From assembly GCA_023230925.1 (NCBI GenBank), contig JALNWK010000002.1, positions 1-64,000 on the forward strand: 64,000 bases of DNA. Direction: 5' to 3'. A model generated the notes under the pieces. The model ran no database searches. It was not told the DNA's origin and worked only from the letters and a program-made list of their open reading frames with translations. The translations under genes were made by a program, and so were the position numbers. Shown one piece after another: positions 34,761 through 42,619 of the stretch. The DNA is from Limnochordia bacterium. Its GTDB lineage: Bacteria; Bacillota; Limnochordia; DUMW01. The first letter of the stretch is position 1, and each line of letters starts with the position of its first letter.

Positions 34761-34786
34761 GACCCAAGCGGGTCCTTTTTGTTTTT
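34761..34786 (+). terminator. Plus-strand intrinsic terminator
   Basis: GACCC-AAGC-GGGTC followed by CTTTTTGTTTTT. The stem is short (5 bp plus flanking A/T pairs) but the T-tract is strong. No coding gene lies upstream on this strand. Confidence 0.6.
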
Positions 34787-34817
34787 CGAGGCGGAATAAC
34801 GAAATAGGGTGAGCATA

Positions 34818-34960
34818 GGGGTCCGCCCACGACCCCACTCCTCCGAAAGGAGGTGATACGTTTTGAAAATACTCAGTATAAGAGGCTAGGTCAAGTACTA
34901 CGTAGAGGAATGCTGCAGAGCCTCTGGGACCAGGATAGGAGCTGTTTTGGGGTTTTAGTG
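34818..34960 (+). promoter_or_regulatory. Structured leader with SD-sequestering hairpin and mini-ORF
   Basis: Two hairpins occur in tandem: GGGGTC (34818-34823) with GACCCC (34831-34836), then CCTCC-GAAA-GGAGG (34840-34853), a GNRA-type tetraloop whose 3' arm is a perfect Shine-Dalgarno. A TTG codon follows at good spacing (34864) and starts an 8-codon frame reading LKILSIRG, then a TAG. Beyond the TAG the frame stays open for 23 more codons. It may be a leader peptide or a decayed small gene upstream of the SPOCS gene. Confidence 0.4.
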
Positions 34961-35025
34961 CTAGTTCAATGGAAGGGTAGGGTACATATAAATATACTGC
35001 GGCAGGAAGAAAGGAGGAATGCTGG

Positions 35026-35529
35026 TTGAAAAGGACACTGTGCCCTATAAAACCAAAGGTGTGTCAAAAACCACCCTTTACCATTGAGCGGTTCAAGGTA
35101 CTGCGGGTGATTGGAGAAAAAGTGGCCCAGGTTGTGGAAAGTGGCACCGTAAATCTACCCAACCCAGCGATTAAGGTGGACCGTATTGATATTAACTTGA
35201 TCAATGTCACCCACGCGGTCTTCCAAAACAAGGTGATCAAACAAGGGCAAATTGACAAGCAGATCTTCTATGTAGATGAAACGGATACTGTAAGGCACGA
35301 AGAAGTAATCGTACCCTTTGAGGCTATAATCGAGATACCCGGCGTATCACCGGAGATGGATCTAGAGATCCAAAATCGTTTGCTCTGCTCCGATGTAGTT
35401 TTTGAACTACTGACACCAACGGTCCTGCTGGAAAAGGTAGTCCTTGATATCCTCGTTAAGGTCAGCGAATATGTACAGCGGGATTTGCTGGTGGCCCAGT
35501 CTAACATCATCAGTACCCGGGTGGTATAA
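35026..35529 (+). CDS. SPOCS (DUF3794) domain spore-coat-related protein
   Basis: A 167-residue protein consisting of one SPOCS/DUF3794 domain, the module found in coat and SafA-associated proteins of spore formers. It shows the alternation of beta strands typical of the domain: FQNKVIKQGQIDKQIFYVDE, HEEVIVPFEAIIEIPGVSP, LEKVVLDILVKVSEYV. A TTG start at 35026 is supported by AAAGGAGGAA about 8 bases upstream. It stands alone on the plus strand between ylxM and ftsY and is followed by a terminator. The N-terminal 15 residues contain two cysteines and several prolines. Expression is probably in the mother cell, but I could not assign a sigma-E or sigma-K promoter. Confidence 0.8.
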   Translation: MKRTLCPIKPKVCQKPPFTIERFKVLRVIGEKVAQVVESGTVNLPNPAIKVDRIDINLINVTHAVFQNKVIKQGQIDKQIFYVDETDTVRHEEVIVPFEAIIEIPGVSPEMDLEIQNRLLCSDVVFELLTPTVLLEKVVLDILVKVSEYVQRDLLVAQSNIISTRVV

Positions 35530-35537
35530 AGCCATAA

Positions 35538-35575
35538 GGTGGGGGAATGGACTACTATCCCCCACCTGTTTTTTT
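35538..35575 (+). terminator. Terminator after the SPOCS gene
   Basis: Arms AGGTGGGGGA and TCCCCCACCT enclose an ATGGACTACTA loop and are followed by GTTTTTTTAT. It sits between convergent SPOCS and ftsY and terminates the former. Confidence 0.85.
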
Positions 35576-36605
35576 ATGCCTTCTCTGTGGCGAAAAGGGC
35601 TTCGACAAAGGCATCGGGACGGAACTCCTGCAAATCCTCCATGGATTCGCCAACCCCGATCAGTTTCACGGGGATCCCCAATTCGTCAGCGATGGAGATT
35701 ACGATCCCACCCCTAGCAGTACCATCTAGTTTAGTGAGGACTATACCGGAGAGATTTACCGATTGGGCAAAGAGCTTTGCCTGGGAGAGGGCATTCTGCC
35801 CGGTGGTCCCGTCCACCACCAGTAGTACTTCCTGGGGCCCTACGCCCAGTTCTCTGGTTAATACTCGCTCGATCTTCGCCAATTCCTGCATTAGGTTCTT
35901 TTGGGTCTGCAGACGGCCTGCCGTATCGACAATCAGGTAATCGACACCCCTCGCCTTGGCTGCCTGGACACCATCGTAGACCACAGCCGCAGGATCAGCC
36001 CCTTGTTGGTGTTTGATGATCGGAACCCCCACCCGATGGGACCACTCCTCCAACTGGTCAATAGCCGCCGCGCGAAAGGTATCAGCGGCACAAAGCAACA
36101 CACTGTTTCCCTCCTGCTTCAGTCGGCAGGCCAGCTTACCAATACTGGTGGTCTTTCCCGAGCCATTCACACCAACAACAAGATACACAGTGGTACCCCC
36201 GTCGCATTTCGCCAAGGGCGCACTGTGAGTATTTAGAAGCTCAACCAAGGATTCCTGCAGAACCTCACGCAGGGCGGCGGGTTCACTAATCTTCTGCTCC
36301 CGCACCTTCTCCTTTAAGTCCTCCATCAACCGTAGGGTAGTATTCACGCCCACATCAGCCATGATTAGAACTTCCTCGAGAGCATCGTACAGGTCATCAT
36401 CGATCTTGTCATGGGCACCGAGGATTTGTTCTAACTTGCCCACGAATCCGTCCCGGGTCTTACTCAATCCTGTCATTAACCGAGCAAAGAAGCCCTCCTC
36501 TTTTTTCCCATCATGCCCTTTCTCTGACTGGCCTTGAGTCTTTGGCTGTGCTTGGGAGGGAGTCTCTTGTTCGGATTTCCTCTTGCCAAACAGTCTCTTG
36601 AACAT
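35574..36605 (-). CDS. ftsY: Signal recognition particle receptor FtsY
   Basis: The SRP receptor GTPase, 343 residues. A short charged A region rich in Lys, Glu and Gln (1-35) precedes the NG domain with VGVNGSGKTTSIGKLACRL, DTAGRLQTQKNLMQEL and TKLDGTARGGIVIS. The last codons overlap the T-tract of the convergent terminator. It follows smc by 25 bases; smc-ftsY is a conserved pair. Confidence 0.97.
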   Translation of the reverse strand: MFKRLFGKRKSEQETPSQAQPKTQGQSEKGHDGKKEEGFFARLMTGLSKTRDGFVGKLEQILGAHDKIDDDLYDALEEVLIMADVGVNTTLRLMEDLKEKVREQKISEPAALREVLQESLVELLNTHSAPLAKCDGGTTVYLVVGVNGSGKTTSIGKLACRLKQEGNSVLLCAADTFRAAAIDQLEEWSHRVGVPIIKHQQGADPAAVVYDGVQAAKARGVDYLIVDTAGRLQTQKNLMQELAKIERVLTRELGVGPQEVLLVVDGTTGQNALSQAKLFAQSVNLSGIVLTKLDGTARGGIVISIADELGIPVKLIGVGESMEDLQEFRPDAFVEALFATEKA

Positions 36606-36630
36606 CTAGTCTTCTCCTTTACGTTGGTAA

Positions 36631-39600
36631 TCACGAGGCGGCCTCAGTCATTTTTAAGGAAACAACCTTGGAGACACCAGATTCCTGCATAGTAATCCCA
36701 TAGAGGATATCCGCAGCCTCCATGGTGGGGGGCCGGTGCGTGATCACTAGAAACTGTACCTTGGTCGCCGACTCCCTCACCAAACGAACGAAACGTTCTA
36801 GATTGGCCTCATCCAAAGCCGCATCAATTTCATCTAAGATGCAAAAAGGGGTGGGACGAACCTGCAGTACACTCATTAAGAAGGCAATTCCTGTTAGCGC
36901 CCGCTCTCCCCCAGAAAGTAGATTAATATTTTGAATCTTTTTACCCGGAGGACTAACCAAAACCTCAAGTCCTTTAACCGAGTTATCTTCTTCCTCAATC
37001 AACACTAAATCAGCGGTGCCCCCATTAAATAGCCTCTTGAATGTCTTACTAAACTCGGTTTTCACCTGATCAAAGGTTTCCATAAACCGCAAATCGCATT
37101 CCCTTTGGATTTGGTTGATAAGCTTCTCTATGGAAGACCGGGCGGCCACCAGATCGTGATACTGCTCCGAAAGGAAATCATGGCGTTTCTTCGTCTCATG
37201 ATAGCGTTCAATGCTGCTGTTATCCACAGATCCAAGGGACCGTAGCTCTTCTTTGAGCCTTAATACCTGCTCCTTTGCCCGGCCCAAAGGCTCCTGTAGG
37301 GGCAAGTACCTAGCTGACTCCTCCGGGGGTAACCCGTATTTGTCTTGGAGTTCAGCTTGGGCTTGCTCTAGCCTTAGGCCAAGCTCATTTAACCTAAGAT
37401 GCAGTTTGTTGACACCTTGCTTTCTGTGCTCAAGTTCCTGTTGCAGTTCCTTGATCCTTGCTTCTAACTGGGCCTGTTGGTCGGCCGCCTGCTGTCTCTT
37501 CCCTGCCACATCCTCCAACCACTCTGCGGTGGTCCTCTGTTGCTCTGCCAGTTCGGCGCCACGGCGCTCACATTCGTTTTTCTGTTTCTCTGCGCGGTTG
37601 ATCTGTTCCTGCAACCCCCGGACTGTGGTAGCACTCTCATCTACTCTCTGTCTTAGGCCATGGAGTCTCTTAGCTTGCCGTTCGGAGTCTTGTTGGCATT
37701 TCTCCACCCGTTCGTTTAGCTTAGCCAAATGTACCGCCACTTCCGTAAAGGCAAGATCCAGATCCCCAATTTCCTTCCTTAATTCCCTTTCCTTGGTCTT
37801 ACCACATTCTAGTTCACCGAGGAGGACTCGGTAGCCATCCTGCACCTCACAAAGCTTACTGCGTAGTGCATCAAAGGATGAGGATAGGACCGACTCCAGT
37901 TCTTCCTGGTGGAACCGCTCCTGTCTTTTCTCCTCTTGGTTCTTGCGCAATCGAGCAAGGTGATCTTGGCTAGAGGCCCATTGATGCTGGGCTTCACTTT
38001 GCTCAAGAAGAAGACGCTCCCGCCTTTTCCGTAAATCCTCGTATTGTTCCCTTAGTCCGGCCAGTTCCGCCTCCATGTCGGTCTTTTCCCGGGTTAACGC
38101 CTCCACAGCCCTTTGGGCCCCATGGACAATATCCTTGGACTCCTCTAGCAATCGCCGTCGGGCAAGAAGCCCTGACTGGTCTTTGAACGGGGTACCTCCG
38201 GTAATGGCACCCCCGGGACTAACGTAATCACCATCGAGGGTCACAAAACGTACCCGTCCTTTGATTTGGCCCAAGACTTCCTTGACATATTGTAATGTTT
38301 CAACGACCATGACTCTTCCTAGAAGGTATCTGATTACTACCTCATACTCAGGATCAAGTTGGACTAAATCACTTCCTAGCCCAATAAACCCTGGGAATTC
38401 CTGAAGGCGGGGTGGTCTTTCCGGTCGGAGAATCTCCAAGGGGAGGAAAGTAGCCCGTCCGTTATTACTAGCTTTGAGATATTCCACCGCCCGTAGAGCT
38501 CCCTCCACAGTCTCGGTGACAATGTTTTGGATGTTATTACCTAAGGCTACTTCTAAGGCTGTCTCATACTCTTGGGGAACAGTGATCAAATCACCCACTG
38601 TCCCAACAATACCGTGCATACTCGCCTCCAACACAGCGCGTACACCTTGGAAATAACTTGATTGCTGTAGGTCTTTTAGGGTCTGATGACGGGCGCGCTC
38701 TCTTTGTAGATATTCTCGGCTCTTTGCTAATCTATCATTGGTTATTTCCAGCTGTTTTTGCAGCTGGCTCATGGAGTTTTCCTGATTTAACAGCGCGTTC
38801 TGAGTCTCGCTGAGTTCATTCTGTGTACCCTCCAAGACCTTACCCCAGTGTTCCTCCAAAGCTAGGGCCCCTTTTAGGGAGGACTCCAGTTCTTCCTCAG
38901 CCTTCTCTAACTGTTGGAGATACCTTTGTTTTTCCGCTTGGTTAATCTGGGCCGCCTTCAGCTTCTCATGAAGCACCGCTTCTTGATTGGCAAGATCGGT
39001 CAGACTCTTTTGCAGATGATCAAGGTTTCTTTCGGTTTCCTGTAGCGCTTGGTATCTTTGGGTCTTGTCATCCTTGATTGCTTTGCTCTGCTTTATGTAC
39101 TTACTTCTTTCTTCCTCCAGGGAGCGCTGTAATTCTCGGGCTTGGGCCAGCTCGACCTTTAGTTTAGCAAGCTCATCTTGGGCTGTGGCAGAACCACGCT
39201 GGCATGCTACAAGCTCGGCTAGGTACCGTTCTTTGCGCTCTTCAATCACACTTATTTCAGCAGAGTTTTTCTCGATAAAAGACCCTAGTTCGTATAGATG
39301 AGCTTGGTGCTTTTCATAGGTGGCGGCGTGACTTGCGGCCTGCTGTCTAGTCTCGATGAGCCTTTGGTTGACCTCTTCAAGGCTTGCTTCGGTTTGAGTA
39401 GTCAAGGACTCCTCGGTGGCAAGACTCTGTCTGGTTTTCTCCATATCGCTGGAAAGACTATTAATCTGGAAAGCAAAGATCTGCAATTCGGTCTCTTCAA
39501 GTTGCTTCTTTAGTTCATTATAGCGCTGGGCCCTTTGGGATTCTACTGCAAGCGGTTCGAGTTGGCGGACTAATTCACTAAGCAGATCCTGGACCCGCAC

Positions 39601-40164
39601 CAATGTATTTCCCGTTTGCCCTAAGCGACGGAGGGCATCGGTTTTTTTCCTTTGGAACAGGCTAATTCCGGCGACCTCTTCTAAGACCAATCTCCGCTCC
39701 GCGGGACTGGCAGCAAGAAAGGCATCCACTTGACCCTGCCCAATAATCCCATACCCGTCCTTACCCAGTCCTGTACCCATGAACAGTTCCTGGATATCCC
39801 GCAACCGACAGGATTGCCGGTTGATCATGAACTGGCTTTCACCGCTGCGGTAGACAGTCCGGCAGACAGACACCTCGGAAAACTCCGTGGCTAGCTCGCC
39901 ATCACTATTATCTAGGGTAAGCTCCACCTTGGCCATCCCCAGGGGACGTTCCTGCTTTGTACCAGCAAAAATAACATCATCCAGCTGATCGCCCCGCAAG
40001 CTACGCATACTCTGCTCGCCTAGAACCCAGCGGATGGCATCAACAATATTGCTTTTGCCGCTTCCGTTAGGGCCCACAATGGCGATCAGGCCCGGTTCAA
40101 AGACCATTTTCACCCGTTTCCCGAAGGATTTAAATCCGACTAATTCCAGGGTCTTTAAATGCAT
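36631..40164 (-). CDS. smc: Chromosome segregation protein SMC
   Basis: The condensin ATPase, about 1177 residues. Walker A VGPNGSGKSNIVDAIRWVLG is near residue 32. Two long coiled coils flank a hinge around residues 515-670 (VRAVLEASMHGIVGTVGDL, then a glycine-rich YVSPGGAITGGTPF). The C-terminal head carries the signature LLSGGERALTGIAFLMSV and Walker B FCILDEIDAALDEAN. I start at the ATG at 40164 (MHLKTLELVGFKSFG), preceded by AGGAAG; the 11 extra residues of the longest frame are unlike the family. The gene usually follows rnc, but here a sigma factor and a regulator intervene. Confidence 0.97.
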   Translation of the reverse strand: MHLKTLELVGFKSFGKRVKMVFEPGLIAIVGPNGSGKSNIVDAIRWVLGEQSMRSLRGDQLDDVIFAGTKQERPLGMAKVELTLDNSDGELATEFSEVSVCRTVYRSGESQFMINRQSCRLRDIQELFMGTGLGKDGYGIIGQGQVDAFLAASPAERRLVLEEVAGISLFQRKKTDALRRLGQTGNTLVRVQDLLSELVRQLEPLAVESQRAQRYNELKKQLEETELQIFAFQINSLSSDMEKTRQSLATEESLTTQTEASLEEVNQRLIETRQQAASHAATYEKHQAHLYELGSFIEKNSAEISVIEERKERYLAELVACQRGSATAQDELAKLKVELAQARELQRSLEEERSKYIKQSKAIKDDKTQRYQALQETERNLDHLQKSLTDLANQEAVLHEKLKAAQINQAEKQRYLQQLEKAEEELESSLKGALALEEHWGKVLEGTQNELSETQNALLNQENSMSQLQKQLEITNDRLAKSREYLQRERARHQTLKDLQQSSYFQGVRAVLEASMHGIVGTVGDLITVPQEYETALEVALGNNIQNIVTETVEGALRAVEYLKASNNGRATFLPLEILRPERPPRLQEFPGFIGLGSDLVQLDPEYEVVIRYLLGRVMVVETLQYVKEVLGQIKGRVRFVTLDGDYVSPGGAITGGTPFKDQSGLLARRRLLEESKDIVHGAQRAVEALTREKTDMEAELAGLREQYEDLRKRRERLLLEQSEAQHQWASSQDHLARLRKNQEEKRQERFHQEELESVLSSSFDALRSKLCEVQDGYRVLLGELECGKTKERELRKEIGDLDLAFTEVAVHLAKLNERVEKCQQDSERQAKRLHGLRQRVDESATTVRGLQEQINRAEKQKNECERRGAELAEQQRTTAEWLEDVAGKRQQAADQQAQLEARIKELQQELEHRKQGVNKLHLRLNELGLRLEQAQAELQDKYGLPPEESARYLPLQEPLGRAKEQVLRLKEELRSLGSVDNSSIERYHETKKRHDFLSEQYHDLVAARSSIEKLINQIQRECDLRFMETFDQVKTEFSKTFKRLFNGGTADLVLIEEEDNSVKGLEVLVSPPGKKIQNINLLSGGERALTGIAFLMSVLQVRPTPFCILDEIDAALDEANLERFVRLVRESATKVQFLVITHRPPTMEAADILYGITMQESGVSKVVSLKMTEAAS

Positions 40165-40272
40165 GCTACTCTTCCTGCCCCCAAAACACCAAATCATCTT
40201 AATTTTATCATAGATCTAAAGGACAGACCATAATGGGGAGCAGCAACTTATCCCCTGGCAACGGGATGACGA

Positions 40273-40965
40273 CTAAGGAATATCCGCCCAGGTCCAGATA
40301 CTTAAGTCCTCCCTTTTCCGTACTTGGGTGGGGATCTTGGGGCTAAGCAAGGAACCGTAGTTATCGATCAAACGCCGTAGTTTGATCCAAGATCGGGTCC
40401 GGGCATTATCTACAGTTTTAAGATCAAGATCTAAAACCATACTAATCTCGCTATATGTATATCCATCTAGGACTAGCATCGTCACCGTACACTCCAAAGC
40501 CGACAGGTGTATACTCAGCAATTCCCTTAGTCTTTCTGTTGTGCTTCTTTCGATAACTACTTGTTCAGGACCTTGTTCATCAAAGGCCACTAGATCACCT
40601 AAGGTTCGACTCTGATCATCATTCGCATAATCGGATAAAGACAGTGCTTTGTTCAACAGCTTATGTTTGTTATTATTGCTGGCCTTAAGCACACTATAGA
40701 TCTTTCGGCGTATGCACAGATACGCAAAGGAACTGAACTTGACCTGAAATGCCTCGGGCCTGTACCGTTTGGCCGCGCTCAACAGGCCAATGAATCCTTC
40801 CTGACACAGATCTTCCCAGTCATGAAAAGGGGTATGATACCGAGTGACAATATGGCGGACAAGCCCAGTATACTTGGTTACAAGGTCCTCCGCAGCTTGC
40901 TTGTCTCCCTGTTGCACCTTTTCCACTAATTCGAGATCCACCGTCTGGTTACTGTCAAGCTCCAT
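40273..40965 (-). CDS. Sigma-70 family factor, sigma-H-like
   Basis: A 230-residue sigma factor. Region 2 has DWEDLCQEGFIGLLSAAKRY and FSSFAYLCIRRKIYSVLKAS, very like sporulation sigma-H, which has an L-C-I-x-R-x-I pattern. Region 4 has LSALECTVTMLVLDGYTYSE followed by ISMVLDLDLKTVDNARTRSW. No ECF-type short architecture or anti-sigma partner is seen. The canonical sigH gene lies elsewhere in Firmicutes (near the rlmB/secE/nusG cluster), so this may be a paralog. It is divergent to an S24-fold regulator. The region 4 sequence departs from sigma-H enough that promoter specificity may differ. Confidence 0.8.
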   Translation of the reverse strand: MELDSNQTVDLELVEKVQQGDKQAAEDLVTKYTGLVRHIVTRYHTPFHDWEDLCQEGFIGLLSAAKRYRPEAFQVKFSSFAYLCIRRKIYSVLKASNNNKHKLLNKALSLSDYANDDQSRTLGDLVAFDEQGPEQVVIERSTTERLRELLSIHLSALECTVTMLVLDGYTYSEISMVLDLDLKTVDNARTRSWIKLRRLIDNYGSLLSPKIPTQVRKREDLSIWTWADIP

Positions 40966-40992
40966 GATCTTGCCTCCCTCACGCCCTATTGC

Positions 40993-41000
40993 TACATGTA
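40993..41000. promoter_or_regulatory. TACATGTA palindrome upstream of the sigma gene
   Basis: A perfect 8-base palindrome sharing its TACATG core with the two 16-base repeats at 41051 and 41139. It lies 27 bases before the sigma-factor start codon. Possible third operator half-site. Confidence 0.3.
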
Positions 41001-41050
41001 TATGCTTGTCTTACCTTTCTATACCTATGATTCACAAGTCAATGTTCATA

Positions 41051-41066
41051 TACATGTTTTAGGTAA
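41051..41066 (+). repeat. 16-base direct repeat, copy 1
   Basis: TACATGTTTTAGGTAA, identical to copy 2 located 88 bases downstream, both inside the divergent intergenic region between the sigma-H-like gene and the S24-fold regulator. Probable operator for one of the two flanking products. Confidence 0.6.
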
Positions 41067-41138
41067 TAACCGAAGTGGCTTTTGGTGGGACTTTACCAAG
41101 AGATGGGCCTTTGTTGTATCCCTTGTTTCACTCAAGTT

Positions 41139-41154
41139 TACATGTTTTAGGTAA
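41139..41154 (+). repeat. 16-base direct repeat, copy 2
   Basis: TACATGTTTTAGGTAA, exact match to copy 1. It lies about 100 bases upstream of the regulator start codon. Confidence 0.6.
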
Positions 41155-41254
41155 AGGATTCGATGGCGCTTAACTCTAACATTTGGTTACTCGGAGCTGT
41201 AACCACTTGATGTATAGCCACTTTTAACCGAATGCTTATGGAGCTGAATCTGCA

Positions 41255-41875
41255 TTGAATGATAGTGAAACACTGCGCAAGATGGCCCGCATCGTGATGC
41301 AAAACCCCACAGCAACTGCAAGAGAAATCACAGAGAAAATGGGGTATGCCCAGGAAAAATCCGTCTACTATTGGCTACGGAAAGCCGGCTTCCGAGGGAT
41401 TGTGGATTTCCGTCAAGCGGTGCTGACCGGGAATTTCCCGCCCCCGGATGATTTTTTTACCAGATTACCGATCGCGACGGATCAGCAGGGAAAGTACATG
41501 CGCCGCAGTATCCCTGTCCTAGGAGACTTCTCGAAGTTTGTTGGAGCCGCCCTATCCAAGCTAAGACCCCGTTTTTTCTTGAACTGTCCCGGTGCCATCA
41601 GCAAGAACGGCTTTGCACTGATTATGGATCTTCCTGATTATCATCCCGCTGTGCAAAGGGACGATATTATTGCCATCGACCCAGACCAGGAAAGCATCCA
41701 GGGAGACATTCTGCTAGTAAGCTCAGTTAATCGTGGTAATCTCTTAGGACATATCTATGGAAAGGAGGAATCTCGCCTTCTGATTTCTCCGACAAATCCG
41801 GGATATGCCATTACCTTCAACCAAGAAGGATTTACAGTCTTAGGTAGAGTGGTTGCCCTAATTCGACAGTACTAA
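41255..41875 (+). CDS. HTH regulator with catalytically dead S24/LexA-type domain
   Basis: A 206-residue protein. The N-terminus (ETLRKMARIVMQNPTATARE, then an ITEKMGYAQEKSVYYWLRKAG helix-turn-helix) resembles a DNA-binding domain. The C-terminal half follows the S24 peptidase fold: LIMDLPDYHPAVQRDDIIAI aligns with the usual G-D-S-M-x-P...D-G-D-I strand-loop, and RLLISPTNPGY with the closing strand. The nucleophilic Ser is replaced by Asp (PDYHP for DSMEP) and the general-base Lys position reads G in LLGHIYG. Self-cleavage should be impossible. The start is a TTG at 41255 with GGAG 11 bases upstream. It is divergent from the sigma factor and convergent with rnc, 3 bases apart. Confidence 0.7.
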   Translation: MNDSETLRKMARIVMQNPTATAREITEKMGYAQEKSVYYWLRKAGFRGIVDFRQAVLTGNFPPPDDFFTRLPIATDQQGKYMRRSIPVLGDFSKFVGAALSKLRPRFFLNCPGAISKNGFALIMDLPDYHPAVQRDDIIAIDPDQESIQGDILLVSSVNRGNLLGHIYGKEESRLLISPTNPGYAITFNQEGFTVLGRVVALIRQY

Positions 41876-41878
41876 GAT

Positions 41879-42619
41879 TTATCTAAATTCCTTAGACCAC
41901 TGCTCGACTGTCTTCCAGGCCTGCAAAGCAGCGGATTGTTCTGCCGCTTTGCGGCTTCTTCCCATTCCTTCCCCAACTACTTGTGCTTTTACACAAGCCT
42001 GGACCGCGTACAGTTTCGCATGATCTGGACCCCATGAAGACTTTAACCGGTACTCCGGTGATACATGATAGTGGGTTTGGGAATATTCTTGTAGGGCACT
42101 TTTTGGGTCAAGAAATTGTGTCTTGTCAAGTTTATCAGGAAGATCCTCGTCAAATAATCTAAGCACAAAATGACGGCATGCTTCATAGCCACCATCAAGA
42201 TAGACTGCAGCAATAACCGCCTCCAATGTATTGGCTAGAAGGGAAGCACGTCTGCGGCCACCGCTTTTGTCTTCCCCTCTCCCAAGCAACAGATATTTTC
42301 CGAGGGAAAGTGCCAGTGCATGCCGGGCTAAATTCTTAGAACAGACCAAACTAGCCCGCGCCTTAGCCAGGACGCCCTCATTACTTTCGGGGAACCGCTG
42401 GTAGAGATACTCACTTATAATGAGATCTAACACCGTATCTCCCAGAAACTCTAGTCGTTCATTATCTCCTGTAAGTCCTGCCTCATAGCGATAGGAGCTG
42501 TGGGTTAAGGCCTGTTGAATCAACTTGCGATCGCGAAAATGGTACTGTATGGACCTTTCTAGTTGTGCAAGGTCACCTATCCGTCGTTGCAAGGGCCGTC
42601 TCCCCATTCTACGCTTCAT
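41879..42619 (-). CDS. rnc: Ribonuclease III
   Basis: RNase III cleaves double-stranded RNA. The signature NERLEFLGDTVLDLIISEYL and the second acidic site LANTLEAVIAAVYLDGG are present, and a dsRNA-binding domain (DPKSALQEYSQTHYHVSPEY to SRKAAEQSAALQAW) forms the C-terminus. I use the ATG at 42619, overlapping the fabF end by 11 bases; an ATG at 42607 is an alternative. The longer frame from 42661 runs deep into fabF and is rejected. About 246 residues. Confidence 0.95.
   Translation of the reverse strand: MKRRMGRRPLQRRIGDLAQLERSIQYHFRDRKLIQQALTHSSYRYEAGLTGDNERLEFLGDTVLDLIISEYLYQRFPESNEGVLAKARASLVCSKNLARHALALSLGKYLLLGRGEDKSGGRRRASLLANTLEAVIAAVYLDGGYEACRHFVLRLFDEDLPDKLDKTQFLDPKSALQEYSQTHYHVSPEYRLKSSWGPDHAKLYAVQACVKAQVVGEGMGRSRKAAEQSAALQAWKTVEQWSKEFR

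Noticed and set aside
34864..34960. Pyrrolysine-type amber readthrough
   Set aside because: A single TAG in a tiny frame is not evidence; no PYLIS-like element or pyl gene is in the window.
41255..41875. Annotation as LexA SOS repressor
   Set aside because: Catalytic Ser and Lys are replaced and the HTH does not resemble the LexA winged helix.
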